A stretch of DNA of 64,000 nt from Phycomyces nitens (lineage: Eukaryota; Mucoromycota; Mucoromycetes; Mucorales; Phycomycetaceae): assembly GCA_022702545.1 (NCBI GenBank), contig JAHRBC010000003.1, positions 7,006,001 to 7,070,000 on the forward strand, in the 5' to 3' direction. The position numbers and the translations under genes are program-made. This document shows, piece by piece, positions 21,374 to 34,085 of the stretch (within the stretch, counting starts at the first letter, position 1; every line of letters starts with the position of its first letter). The notes beneath the pieces were generated by a model. That model was given only the letters and a program-made list of their open reading frames with translations, was not told the origin of the DNA and did not search any database.

Positions 21374-24300
21374 AATTACATGGTTACACGAATATGTATA
21401 TATGGAATTCCCTAAAAAGGAACGCATTCTTTTTTAGCTCTCAACTTGCGATATAAACATTTGCCGATCTTTCCCGGCACGTGGCAGACGTGTCTTACCA
21501 AGATGGGCTTTATTGCCTAGTAACACACTCCATCCTTGCCCAGAAATTTATTGCTTGGGAGATGTGACTTTTTTGCATTTGTTGCCATGGAGATGATTGT
21601 TGGAAGGACGAGGATTTAAGATTGCTGAAATTCATGGTTTGATATATAGCAACAGGTATCAAAAATATCCCCTTGGCAATCAACTATGAATCTCCGACTT
21701 ATTTAGAATTATTACATTAACAAGCTATTGTTAAAATATATACAAATATTCTTTAATGATGGTGATGATGGTGATGGTGATGATGGTGATGATGGTGATG
21801 ATGAGGTGGCTATTTAACGGAGTTGCTGGTCTCCAACGTGGCTAAATGTAACAGATTAAGAAGAAGGAAGGGCTGTCAATGAGCGGAATGATTTCCATTC
21901 TATAAATTGGACACATCAGCTTAATTAAATTTATAATAATTATTTTTAAAATATTGTATAAATATATTTATATACTTATTAATATGTTTCTGAACCGATA
22001 GCCGATTCAATGTTTGGGTGTCCAATCCTTGTCTGATCCGATCAAAAATAAATATCTTTTTTTGGATTAAATTGTTCAGACAAGAATGATAATAAAATAA
22101 AATAAAATAAAAATAATAATAATTAGTACCTCACAGTCCGCAATAACCCAAAGAATAACAAGACGGTAGTGATGATTACTATAAAAATATTCTTATGTCG
22201 TGTATTACTAATCGACTAATCTATAAATGAGTCCTACCAAATTAGGTATCAAAAGAATACATCAATTCTTTAAGAAAAATCACTGCCATAAATAAATAAA
22301 TATTAATCGTTTTCTTGTACTCAGTATCTCACCTGTTTGTGTCATGAGTTTATCATTACATGTTTATATATATATATTCAATTGGGTCTCTGTAGAACGA
22401 ATCTAAACATATATTGTTAAGCTAATTCCAATCACCTGGACCATAGCTTCGTTTTTTTAATCCTTGGCTATTGTACTTTGGTACGACAAAGGCACGGGAG
22501 GTATTTAATCCAAGTCAACCTAATTTACACAAATATTTGAATTGTAGAATCCAGATACATATATACACCTTGAAACTCCAATTGACCATTGTCTTTAAAA
22601 TATATTAGCAACATATTACCAATGCCAATTCTTCCCTTACAAAACATATTACCTTAAATTTGGTCACGGAAAAAAAAACAGATCATTCTATAGACTTCAG
22701 TTGCACGAACCTTGTTACATTATGATCAATAAAAAAAATCCAGTGTTCTATAAAGCAAACACACATGAGCTATACTCCAGCTGTTTATTACAATTAACTC
22801 TGCAGAAATGTGTTCTTGAACCCCAGTTGGGATATCCATAATTTGTGTCATAATAGCCAATATGTCAAGCCCAAATACTTGGAGTTTTTGTAGTACAAAA
22901 TATGCGTTGAGAGGTCTGAGATTGTAAGTCTAAAGAAGGAGTGGAAGAAAAAGGGTGCTTATATATATATATTGCAATATAAAGAATTTACCAGTCAATC
23001 TTGCTGTTGTTGTTCAATTGTGTCTATTGTTTATATAGTGCCTTGGCATTTTATCAAATGAACATTTTAAATTTATATATAATATTTTTCTTTCGCTTTA
23101 CTTTTTTTTTATGTAGACCAAATCTTGTCTATTGAGACCGTGCACCCACGCGCTGTACATTACACGTGGCTTCCAAAATGACTAGCTAGTGTCAGGGTAA
23201 ATTGAAGATCAGCAAAGATAGAGAAGCCACAGGATATCTTGTGGGGTCCCTTGGTACATATCGGTCTTGGAACAGAACAAGCAAATAGAAAAGGAGAAGA
23301 ATAAAAATCGGCCGTCAAATGGCGTACAGAGCCACAGATTGTCTGCGTTACTCGAGTCCCATTGGATCAACAGTATGCACCCAAACACACACATATAAAT
23401 ATATACATATATGTAAGTATTTATAAATATATAAGTAAGTAAGTATATATGTATATGTATATATCTATACACACACATATATATATATTTGTGTAAGTGT
23501 ATTGAGCCAACCGGAATTAAATACAAAAATGGTGTATCATATTAACAATAATGAAACTGATTTGGTATGAAAAGTGTATTTATAAAGTTTAATTGGTGCA
23601 GATCGATACAAATAATAAAACCAAAGTATATTATGTCTAATGTGCCTAAAGGTGCTATATATACATATACTATATACAACTATCGCCTTTTAGTTGTACT
23701 CTTCAAAAGTATCAGGGATATTTGCCTTTTTTTTTTAAAAGAAAAAAAAACTAGTGGCTTTTACCCTATAAATACGGACCTATAGACAATACAAAATACA
23801 AAATACAAAATATATTTGTGTTCATTTTTCTTTTAAAAAAACAATTAGTAATCTAAACAATTGAAGCTGTGGGTTTCTTTAGTAATCATATATTTAATAG
23901 TATGTCAAGCCCATTTTTTTCTATTTTTTAACAATCACAAATAAGAACTTATCTAAGCCTGTTCCTCATCTTCAAAAAAAGAATTCTTCAATATATATTT
24001 TGAGGTATATACATTTTTAGTATATATCTTTGGATAATTGGTTTTCACACGTGTATGTGTGTGTGTGTTTTTTTAGATATCGTAACATGGATGTGCTGTG
24101 TACAACCGCTGAGCAACACGGAACATACTATTGTTTCAAATATCACTATCATTAATTTCTAAAATATAAATGTGTGTTGAAAGTAATAATCTCTAACAAA
24201 GCCATCCGTGAATAACTGCGCTTTTTGTGAATAGAATTGTAGCACGATAATCCAAACCAAGACTTGTGTACCGTATTAAAAAACAAGGGTCTGGATGTCG

Positions 24301-27300
24301 AGGATAAAGAAAATAGAGAGAAATCAATTTTAAAATGTACCTATGCACCAAAAGTATCTGACCTTTATAAAGCCACAGCAAAAGATTCTACACTCTTTAA
24401 AACAATATATTCCACCATCTAATTTCAGCCATCATTAAAGGCACTAATCTGGCAGGTGCCGTCATTCATGTCTGGTTACAATCTAAATAATGAGTACAAG
24501 AGAATCAAAACAGCTCTAGCCCATTAAACAGCCCTTGAATAATCCTATGAACCATATCAACTTTGAGTATCATCTCTATCGCAGAAATCACAGACCAAAT
24601 AATAACTTCTAGTCGATTGTGTATCCAATTTATTTTTTTCTTTGGTTTCTTAAAATCACCTTTTTATTTCTTGTCTACAAAAATGTATCTTTTGTGCTGC
24701 AGTACACGAACCAAGTACAAGATATTCAAGAAAGGTAGATGCATAAGCTCTTGTTTTGCGAGCAACTTTGTCGATATACTCAACTGTGCTTCAGCTGATC
24801 ATTGACCGAAAAAATATATATATTTCTTTTGGAAAATCCGCACAAGACATATCTTGACTCTTATAAGCATTATCGTAATCTTAAATATCTTTTTTAGACA
24901 AAGGTAATTAATTATGTTTGAGAAGACTAATGGTATACCTTGTGGGAAAACTTATCTCCACATTGATTGTTATATTTGTAGGACCAACCTTAGTCAAGTC
25001 TGTACCAGTGCGTGTGTGTATGTGTACATCATGGTATCATACATGAACATGTTTATCATAAAGAGAACAACTGTTTTCTAATATACAGCACCCAAGCTTT
25101 ACCTAATTAATTTAAGCCATACGTATACCCTAATTTGATTTAGCCATCGCTAGATCTTTTTAAGAAAGTGCCTTTATTATCCTCGCAAAACACTTGAAAT
25201 ATATAATTTCACAATTATCATGGAAAAATAATTAATAGGTTTGGATAGTTGGTCTTTGTATAATAAATGATACTTTATTTTTAATTAGTTCATATATCCG
25301 AAAATATAATCTATAGAAAGAGAAGAAGAAGAAAAAAACGCCAGAAATAAATCTGATCATTTTCTTTGCCACTCTAGTTTAACCAAAAGTCCCGAGAAAT
25401 TTGTGTAATTATGTGGATATCCTTTGGTTTTTGTCGTTTGCTTTTCCATAGTCCTAACAGTATTTTAATATGATAATCTAATATATATGTTAAGGAGAAC
25501 TTTATTGGAATCAAGAATCATTAAGAAAAGATGTTTAAAACGAGTATTCATTCATCTAGTACAAGACAAGAGTAATAATATTTCTAAATAAAACACAGAC
25601 CATTGTATGTATGTTTCTCTTTGGAAACTTGGAAAATAAAAAAAATTGTCCGTAAAAACTGTAAAAGTCTATCTCTTGATAGAAAATAAACTTTTATCCG
25701 GATATCCAATCGTAAATACCTTTTTCTTTTTCTCTTTGGATTATATATATAAGTAAACTTCCCCTTTTTATCAAAGCATATATTATCTAACAAGCTTGGT
25801 TTGAGGCAGCTCTAAAACTATTGATATTGTCTACAATTTAGTAAAAAAAAAACCTAGATTCCACAATCTTATCTTGTTCCTAGAGTGATGGAAATTGGAC
25901 TTTATTTTCAAGACTTATCTTTCCTAATAGAAAGAATGCTTTGCTGAAATTAAATATGCCTGTACTATCAAGTAAAGTCTTTATAAATCTACCAAACGAT
26001 CAAGTATTATTTCTGGTAAAGAGTCCATATCTAATATCATTAATTAATGTACTTGTAAAGAAGTATATGTAACCAAGGCTACATTGTACAAGACTACAAA
26101 TCAATCAGCACAAAACAAATAAGCTACCATTCTCTGCATCAAGGACTCCTTCATGATATCTATAATCATCCTCTTATCAATAAGCGCTTATATGAATTGT
26201 CATGACAATTTGAAATCTAGCCTAAATGTAATAGACAGATTGAGATTTGATTTTCTGAGAACTATAAATATGAAAGAAGCTTCGAAATAAAAGTTGCTTA
26301 TTATACTATTTGGAACTTGATAAAAATCCTGGGCATTGAAAATAAATTACTATATAATCAAAGTTAATGCATTTTTATTTTGTAAACTGAAAAGATATAT
26401 TATTTTGATAAAGATCAACTGGTTTCATCATCAATTTGGATGAACAAGGCACTTTTCCCTTTTGGTTTAGCCATATTCATGGCATACATTAGATATTCTC
26501 TTGAATTGAATTAATTGACATATGGATTTATATAAACATCTTGACAAGAAAAGATGATAAATACCACCCGTATATGTCTATATGTAACATATGGTACTTC
26601 TAATATTATAAATGACAATATACACTATTTCATTTCATTATAAACAGATTTGTAGAGGATGTCCTACTTTCTTTATGACAGCAAGTAAAGAGACGTCGGA
26701 CTTACTGTACAAAAGTTGGAATAATCAAAGTCTGGAGGAGAATATATTTTAAACACTAATGCCTGAATATAAACACAAGCAACTTTCGAGTTATGATACA
26801 TCCAGTTAAAGATTGTATTTGTGAAAAGGCCACTAAACAAGTATTTCAATAAACTTGTTTTTTTAAGCTCCCAATGTAGAATATATTCTTGTTCGAGAAT
26901 ACGAACAAGCAAAATAAAACGACTGTGCGTAAATTTCTTTTACCAGGATCTTGAGTTCAACTTGACGTTTTTTTATTTAGGTATATCGATGGTTTATATT
27001 GACCAATTAACTTTTTATTATTATCTTGAAAATGGTTAAAGAAAATAATGCTATTATTGATCCAAGATTCATATTCTCCTTTAGTAATATTCTTACAACA
27101 TTATCATATGGACTCTAAGAAAGCATCACTATCCGAACTTGGGCGTATTTTTGTCATGATACTTTGCTTATATATTAAATAACTCTTTGGTGCATTAAAA
27201 ACTATGTTCTATTAAGTATTTCTTAAAAGCTCTTGATTATCAACTCATTATACTATCATTTGTATTATCATTAAATAAAAATCCAAAAAACACACACACA

Positions 27301-29002
27301 AAGTTCAACTCGAAATTTCGTATGCGTAAAAATATGAAACCCGAATTTTACTTATTCATATAAAAGTTATTTTCAAGCAACCCAAGCCTTAAATGCCAAA
27401 GATAGATCCAATACTCACAGATCAAATGCTCAGCAATAGGATCATAGCTAATGTAAGATTATTGTATAATTATTTTGGAAGTTGAAACAATTTCAAAATC
27501 AATTTTTTATTTTCTAGTATATAAGCTATATAATCAGATGATTTTTTGTCCGTTTTTCAGAGAATATAAAGGCTTTCAAATTTTGAATAGAACATGTAAT
27601 GTTAAAGATGCTCCCATTCGATAGCTTGGCTAGATAAACCAACTTATAATATATTTGTTTTAATTTTTCTAATTACGCAAGTAGTTTAATGAATACATGA
27701 CTTGATATTAATAATATAAGCTTTTTTGTAGCAATACTATTTCCCTGCTGCATTCATACTCTCTAAGCTTAATGTTATATATGGGACAGTAGTTAAATAT
27801 CAACGCTTTTTTTATTTAAACTAATTTTGTTCTACAACTAAAAAAAAACAATAGAAATTTTTGTATTTTGAATATCGTAGTTCCCAGAAACCTGACTTAG
27901 AAACAGAGTCAGGGCAATAAAATCTAGAACTAAAACATCATTAACTGCGACAATTTAAAAGAGCCAATATACTTCCCTAAATTATTGCGGACAATGTAGT
28001 ACATAATTTTCCCAGAAAAGAACAGGTGCATTCAGGAACAGCAATTATAGGATTTCTATAGGAAAAAGATATAGAAATAGGTGAAAACTATATACCGAAG
28101 CAGAGTATTAATTGATATACTCAAACATATTATTAGAAACCACCGTACAAAAAGGCTGTCTTTACTTTTGTATCAATTACAGCTATCCCCAATATTCCGT
28201 ACATTTATAAATCTCCAACTCCAAATACTTTGGAAATAATGAATCATTCCAAACAACCCCTTTCTTGTGTTTGCGGGATTTTCTTAATTGGAATATTATT
28301 TCAACTATTATTTTTGTTTGTTATGGGTACTAAAAACATGTTAAAAGTGTAGTTAAATCCGACTTGTTTGTATCAAATATAACCTTTGTGAAAAAGGTTT
28401 TAGAAAGGGTTTTCGGTTATAAATAGGCATGTAGAATCAATGACTACAAGGTGGCATTTTTTTTCAGACGAATCGTGATTTAAGAGATAATTGCCAAGAA
28501 AAAACTTAATGTCAGCCTTGTTGGTAATAAATGTTAACATTTTGTGAGTATGCATATTGTATTGATCATCTCCATCTACATTTACCAATTTGTAAAGAAT
28601 ACCAGTATTTTAGTTCATATCCCTTAAGAAAAAGGTATCGGCAGTCGGGCAAGATTATTCAGACATGTTTCTATAGTAACGGATTGATATTTAAACTCCT
28701 GTAAATAGTATATCAATACTACATTCTTATTATTTTCTTTCTATACCATTTCATCAAATCAACAAAACAAAATCCCCATTTACAAGCAAAAAACAACTTT
28801 TAGATTGCTAAAAAATCTGATCATCGGAAATGGTTTTCACATCTCACATTCTCCCATTTCATCCAAAACTGGAATACTCAAAATAACTGTCCAAAGAACT
28901 ACACAAAGATACAAGATATGCGCTGTATTTACTGAAAAGCGAGAAAGACCCTCAAAGATTCTTAGCAACCGCTCTTTATGCTAACTTAAGAGTGAAATGA
29001 GA
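21374..29002. other. Gene desert, left part
   Basis: About 7.6 kb of very AT-rich DNA with dense stops in six frames. It contains an ATG/GTG trinucleotide repeat (21756-21803), several TA/TG tracts (near 23390-23500 and 24050-24070) and a T10/A junction at 23727-23750. I looked for splice-linked coding blocks, RNA genes and transposon ends and support none. Confidence 0.55.
21756..21803. repeat. ATGGTG-type trinucleotide microsatellite
   Basis: About 16 units of ATG and GTG in irregular order. It starts with an ATG and makes a Met/Val open frame, which I regard as an artefact. Confidence 0.85.
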
Positions 29003-29791
29003 ATGAATCGTAGAATTACACTTGGGGATCTAACAACCACAATGAGAGAAACAATGATCTACTAGATCTCCAAGACTGCAATACCTCGTGCCATTTGTTT
29101 AATCTGAATGTCGTCCTGTAAAACTTTATTTAAACTACGGTTGTTGAAAGGCCACAAAAATAAGTGCTTAACCTTTGTTCATCGCTCCAAAAATAAACAA
29201 TCGACAAATGTATCATATCTAGAGTGACGGATTTGGATTCATGCCTTTTTCTATGGAAACATGCGAGTATGGCACTTTCCGGTGGAAAGGTTCAGGAAAG
29301 CCTGGATTATTCCAAGGATTCAGTTTGGTGGTGGTACGGTAATGGTATGGGGTTTCTTGTGAACAGGAAGAGTCGATCCTTTGAAGATTATAATCAATAC
29401 TCTCAACTAGTATGTCTATAACAACATATTGGAAAGAAAACTTGTTACTTTCTTGGACAGTAAATAAAATTCACGATGATGAGTTTATTTATCAACAAAA
29501 ATCTCCTTATCATAACTTAAATCCGAGTAAGGACTGGAAGAAGTACAAAGGTATTCCAGTAATAGTGTGGCCCCAAATAGCCTATATTTCCGCTCTATTA
29601 AGAGCTTATTGGGTTACCTTGGTCATATGTTATAGGAAAAAGTACCAGATCCAAGAAAGATTAAGGAGATATATTCTGTAATCCAAGAAGAGTGGAAAGA
29701 AATACCTGTTAAAGTATGTAAAGGGCATTGCCTGGCAGTCCCAAATTGTGTAGGTGAAATTAAAAAGGCAGGGGTTGGCACAAGATATTAG
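29003..29791 (+). pseudogene. Decayed Tc1/mariner transposase, remnant 1
   Basis: Three frames with stops together cover almost a whole Tc1-type transposase. In order: NRRITLGDLT (helix-turn-helix start), a GHKNKCLTF linker block, FGGGTVMVWGFL, then DDEFIYQQKSPYH, SKDWKKYKGIPVIVWP and the C-terminal EEWKEIPV...KAGVGTRY with a stop at 29791. The second catalytic Asp of the QQD motif is Lys, and the SPDLNP-like block is unrecognisable. With several frameshifts and stops the copy cannot make transposase. Confidence 0.75.
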
Positions 29792-31450
29792 ATCTATTTA
29801 ACAAAGATTGTTTTTATCCTTGAATATCATATGTTCCCGCTAGTCTATCTTTATACATGCTCTACTAGATAAAAGTAGGTAGAATAAAACGAGAAAGTTA
29901 AAGAAGTTATTTTCTTGATTTGGTGGATATTGAATAGACTAGTTACTATGGAAAGGAGCCTATGGCTTGAATTAAAGCCTATTTTTTTTAGAATCTGTAA
30001 AATATATTATTTGACCGCTCAAATTGGATAATAAGATTAATTGAGGCATAATGAGAGGAATATAGAATACTAGTTTAATATATCTATTTTTTTTAAAAAA
30101 AAAAAACTGAATTGAGTCTACAATGATCATCCATGATGAAAAGTACATCTTCATATACATTTAACACTTCAACTTTTTACAATGTGTTATTACTCCTTTG
30201 GAAATAATAATGACTAAACCCATTGTGTGAAAAAGATACTATATATGGCCTTGAATTTGTTTTGTAATATTTTGATATTTTCTTAAATAAATGATACATT
30301 TTTTTTTTAAAAAAAATCAAGGGGTTAAGCACTTTTGGAGTAGATACGTCAGGATACAATTATTGGTCTACTGTTTTCACAGAATTTGCATTTGAATATA
30401 TATATTCTGTGCACTACTATTGACTCGAGTCAGAAAACCTTTAATCATTGGTGTACAGCGATCATGGTCAAGACTGTTTAAAAACCTACAACCAGTCTCT
30501 TTCAAGACAAGTACTCTGATAGTGTCGTTTATATATTCTTGATGTTTGCTTATATATGATAGTGCACTATCTTAATAGCTTTTATAAGTAGCTTTTGTAT
30601 CTATGGGGAAGAAAATCCAGTCTCAATAAACCAGATTCTTCTGTTGTAGATACAGTCTTGTAACATCTCGTATAATGATATATATATTCACCAGTATTGC
30701 AGTGTATGTCAATTTAAGCCAATAATAATGCATTTATATACAAGTCAATAATTACCCATTCTAAGAAGGTGAAGATCTCTTATAGCTATACCAACTAATC
30801 TCTTTATTCCTCTATTGAAAAGATAATACTTTTATATTATAACTTACGATGTTTGTTCTTAAAGATATTTGACCTGAACAAATGTGAAATCAAAATATAC
30901 ATCTAAAGCACCAATCTAAATTTTAATAAAATACTCACAAAAGAGCCAGGCATAACCCTTTATATTAAAACAAGAAGATTGAGCAGATATTCAATGTTAT
31001 TATTAAAGAAATTACTTTGACAATATTTGATGGTATGATTGCCTATTGAAATTCGTTTGGCTTAATACCCAACTATACAAGCTTTTGACAGATTAACCTT
31101 CTTTATGAGACTGTGATATAACCTTGGGATATTATTATCAATCGCATCCTCTACTAAATAGTATTATATAATTATTAATTAAATAAAAAAGGACACTAAA
31201 GTATTATTAAAAAGTATCAGTTTATTTATGTGAAATATATTTGACCTAAAAGAAAGTTTTTCTATTGTATGATGGATGCTCAAGTAGAGGCTATGGAAAT
31301 AAAATAGTATGGGAAAGCAGTTGTTGATTTTGTTGTCACGTTTCCAAAGCCTATGAATCACGTGCATATATATTGACTTGGCTATTTAATAGGTATCTAG
31401 TTGATTATTTAATAGTTTCTCTCTTTCCCACAACCCAACGGCTGCTTATA
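29792..31450. other. Gene desert, middle part
   Basis: About 1.7 kb, AT-rich, with two perfect poly-T to poly-A junctions (30087-30106 and 30299-30316). No coding signal. Confidence 0.5.
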
Positions 31451-31454
31451 AGCA

Positions 31455-31800
31455 TGAAAAGTAAGTAACATTCATACTGCAAACCAAGTCTTTCAAAGCA
31501 TTCAGATTGGCTAATGCTTATATACCATAGCCATGCGTAATGCAATTACCGTCATTAGGAGACATTGCAGTGTCAACCAACATGGTAAACTTCATTAGTG
31601 CAGCGGGTCATTCAAACCAAGTAAGCCACGTAATGCCAACACCAAAACTTGCAAACCATTCAAAATGACTAATGTCTACATGTCATTGTCATTTGTATTG
31701 GCATCTTTGCAATTAGAGCAGTTTGAACATCATTCTCAACCATCGTGTCAAACTACATGAGGTCACCTCATCTCAAGTAAGTAAAGCCCATAATACTCCC
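31455..31800 (+). repeat. Tandem, diverged ~160-bp units with splice-donor-like starts
   Basis: Units starting at about 31459, 31620 and 31779 each begin GTAAG and repeat the order: a CAAACC/CAAAAC block, CATTCA, CTAATG, a TGTCAA block, then the next GTAAG. Spacing is about 160 bp. A weaker fourth copy starts near 32549. The GTAAGT starts and CTAAT blocks look like donors and branch sites, so these may be copies of a small exon plus its intron from a dead intron-rich gene. Identity is moderate and was judged by eye. Confidence 0.45.
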
Positions 31801-31939
31801 AAACCAGCTTATAAACTATAAGCGTTTACCAGCATACACATGTACTTACCGTCTGTGCCGTACCTTTTAGATAAATGTCAAACCGAGAGGAAGAAAGCAG
31901 CATAAACGCGGCTTTTCAATACACTCACTGTGTGCCTCT

Positions 31940-32137
31940 TATTGTACCCATATTATGTCTGAACGGCGAATATACTACATACTGTTTGCAAACTGAGGCG
32001 AAAGTTCTTGTATTTTACTTGTAAGTTGACAAACAGTATTTCTTCTTCTAGCCCATCAGGTATCCCAAGTAAGTGAGCTAATCATTCTTCATTTTTTATT
32101 CCCGCTCAAGTCAATCGGCAATATTCCTTGGTACGGC
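31940..32137 (+). repeat. Exon-like repeat, copy A
   Basis: Aligns with 32705-32905 over about 190 bp at an offset of about 765 bp. Both carry an open segment followed by GTAAGTTGAC and then CTAATCATT. In one frame copy A reads ILCLNGEYTTYCLQ then TEAKVLVFYL before the donor. Both copies therefore look like the same exon-intron junction. The family is unknown. Confidence 0.5.
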
Positions 32138-32149
32138 GGCCATTCCGGT

Positions 32150-32214
32150 GGCGGCGTGGTTCTTCCTATGGACCGGCTTCGTGAGCCTGGTCTGTCGGCC
32201 TAAACCACGGGGTT
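32150..32214 (+). repeat. GC-island direct repeat, copy A
   Basis: The block GGCGTGGTTC, CGGCTTCGTGAG, CTAAACCACGGGGTT recurs at about 32388-32452, 238 bp away, as GGCGTGGTTC, TGGCTTCGTGAG, CTAAACACGGGTT in the same order and spacing. Confidence 0.7.
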
Positions 32215-32387
32215 TGCGTCCCAGCTAGCAGGAGTCGCTTCTTTCTGAACGGGCGGGTGACACTTCTCCTGAATAGTGCGGTTTGTCCACCGTCGAAGGC
32301 ACGAGTGTTGGTCACTTCAAAAAAACATGCGTTGCTCGCTACACCAGCAGGTTAGCCTATCTTAATGGCGGTGCGGCCTCCAAAGCC

Positions 32388-32452
32388 GTCGGCGTGGTTC
32401 CCCTTTGAACTGGCTTCGTGAGTCTGATCCAACGATCTAAACACGGGTTGGC
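32388..32452 (+). repeat. GC-island direct repeat, copy B
   Basis: Partner of the block at 32150-32214. Both encode a similar peptide on the minus strand in the same frame, so the repeat arose before or together with that frame. Confidence 0.7.
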
Positions 32453-32704
32453 CTACCTTCAGGGTCAAATTTCTGGTGCCGAAGCAGGCTATTTCATTGG
32501 GGTAGTGCTGATCCACTGGAACCGAAATGACAGAAAAGCTGACAGTAAGGTAAGTAACATAGTACAAATACACAAGCTTGCAAATTATCCAAGTTTACTA
32601 ATATATGTATCTATTAGATAAATATGAACCTATCCGGAAAATGGTAAAAGAAAAAGAATCGTGAACACAGTCTTTTGACATCTTTGCTAATATATATTCT
32701 TTTT

Positions 32705-32905
32705 ACAATAGGTCCATTCTGCCTAACCAATGGATGTGATGTACACTTTTTGGAAACTCAAGCGACAGTTCTGTCATTCTCCATGTAAGTTGACGAAAGG
32801 TTTTACTCTTCAATTCCATTGGGTATCCAGAGTGCGTGAACTAATCATTATTCATGTTTTATTTTTGCTTAACTAGACTGGCAATCTCCCTTGGCAGTGT
32901 GACAC
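32705..32905 (+). repeat. Exon-like repeat, copy B
   Basis: Preceded by an acceptor-like TTTTTACAATAG, then an open segment FCLTNGCDVHFLET then QATVLSFSM, then GTAAGTTGAC. Copy A shares the residues L-NG, L-T, A and VL-F at matching positions. This makes a duplicated, decaying exon the best explanation. Confidence 0.5.
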
Positions 32906-32995
32906 ATTTTATGGTCACAGGCAGTTGATTTATATTCATGATATTGTCACGCGGTGTGTTGTCTTTAGACAAGAAGTGTCCAAGAAGATATACGA

Positions 32996-33019
32996 AGAGA
33001 GAGAGAGAGAGAGAGAGAT
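32996..33019. repeat. GA dinucleotide microsatellite
   Basis: Uninterrupted GA tract of about 22-24 bases in non-coding DNA. Confidence 0.9.
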
Positions 33020-33434
33020 TCTGACGTAAATATCCAACAATTCGTAGCTTAGCAAGCAAATGGAATTGTTCTTCAGGAAGAAATGTAGAAGCAAAGGTAA
33101 GAGAAAGTTGTAAAGGGTTTAATTGAATAATTTATTTCATTAGATCTTTGTTGGTATTTATATTAATAAAAATGGAAGAAATCGGGAAAGGTTGCTTAGT
33201 AAAAATATGGAGTGCTCACTCTTGAAAAAGGGTGGCATACCAATTGCTAAGAAGATGGTGTGCTTTCGATACGGACAGAAGACGGAGAACCACAAACACG
33301 GCGTGACAATATAAGTCTCAAGTTTTTATACCTTTTTTTTTAAAAAAAATAAAACTCTTTATTTCTCAAAAGAACATTGTAATTTAACACTCATAATATA
33401 ATACACCTGAGTCATATACAAACCATAAAGACGA

Positions 33435-34085
33435 AAACTACTGGGGTGTATCCTTTGTTCGCAATGCCAAAATTCTCTCTGGCAGATTGTGGACACGGCT
33501 GAGATGCCAAGGTCAAGTGTACAAACAATCATTAGATGCATCAAGACTTTTGATTTTCCATTCTGTCAAAAGCAACCTGGAGCTAAAATAATACTAGATG
33601 AAGGAGCAGATGGACATTTGGAAAAGTTCATTCGAGAGAATCCATCTACGTTTTATGTTCATCTCAAATTGTCATTAGGTAGTGGAGATTAATGAATGTA
33701 GAAAACGGTAATCGCCTCTGTCAAGGGATTAGACCTCCAATCCTTTGTTGCGGCACATAAGACTAGAAAGACAGGTAAATATGAGACTGGCTTTTGGTGG
33801 GATGGAATGAGTAAATTGGTCGATAATCAATGGGTAAATACGACCTGGTCAGACGGTTTCTGTTTATGGCTGGAAGAAAGTGATGATGTCAAAATAGTTC
33901 TTTGAAAAGTCTGCTAGAAGTATGAGAAAAGGTATACCAGCTTGTCAGTGAAATTGGGTGATGGGGGAGCTATGGTTTTGGGATGCTTCTGGGATGTGGA
34001 TTTTTGGCCTTTGACAATCGTGGAACCATGGACTGTAAGCCAAGATAGATAAATTGATATCTTGTCAAATAGATTTCATTTATAA
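33435..34085 (+). pseudogene. Decayed Tc1/mariner transposase, remnant 2
   Basis: Readable blocks in shifting frames: the DNA-binding part AEMPRSSVQTIIRCIK and IRENPSTFYVHLKL, then RKTGKYETGFWWDGMSK, LVDNQWVNTTWSDG (the first catalytic Asp, in a WSDE-like motif changed to WSDG), CLWLEESDDVK, and after more frameshifts FGDGGAMV-like and GCFWDVDF-like sequence. The C-terminal third is lost. It is a different subfamily from the copy at 29.0 kb, since the linker and GGG regions do not match. Confidence 0.7.

Larger units (their letters stand above)
32112..32573 (-). pseudogene. Frame with two stops across a GC-rich island
   Basis: On minus, one frame stays readable for about 150 codons with only two stops. 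It contains the repeated peptide signature QPVFRSLDQTHEA (upstream copy) and TPWFRPTDQAHEAG (downstream copy). The DNA is visibly more GC-rich than the surrounding desert. This could be a fragment of a captured or horizontally acquired gene, or repeat DNA that happens to be open. I do not recognise the protein. Confidence 0.35.

Noticed and set aside
21756..21850. Met/Val-repeat open frame starting at an ATG
   Set aside because: Product of the ATG/GTG trinucleotide repeat; no conserved sequence after the repeat.
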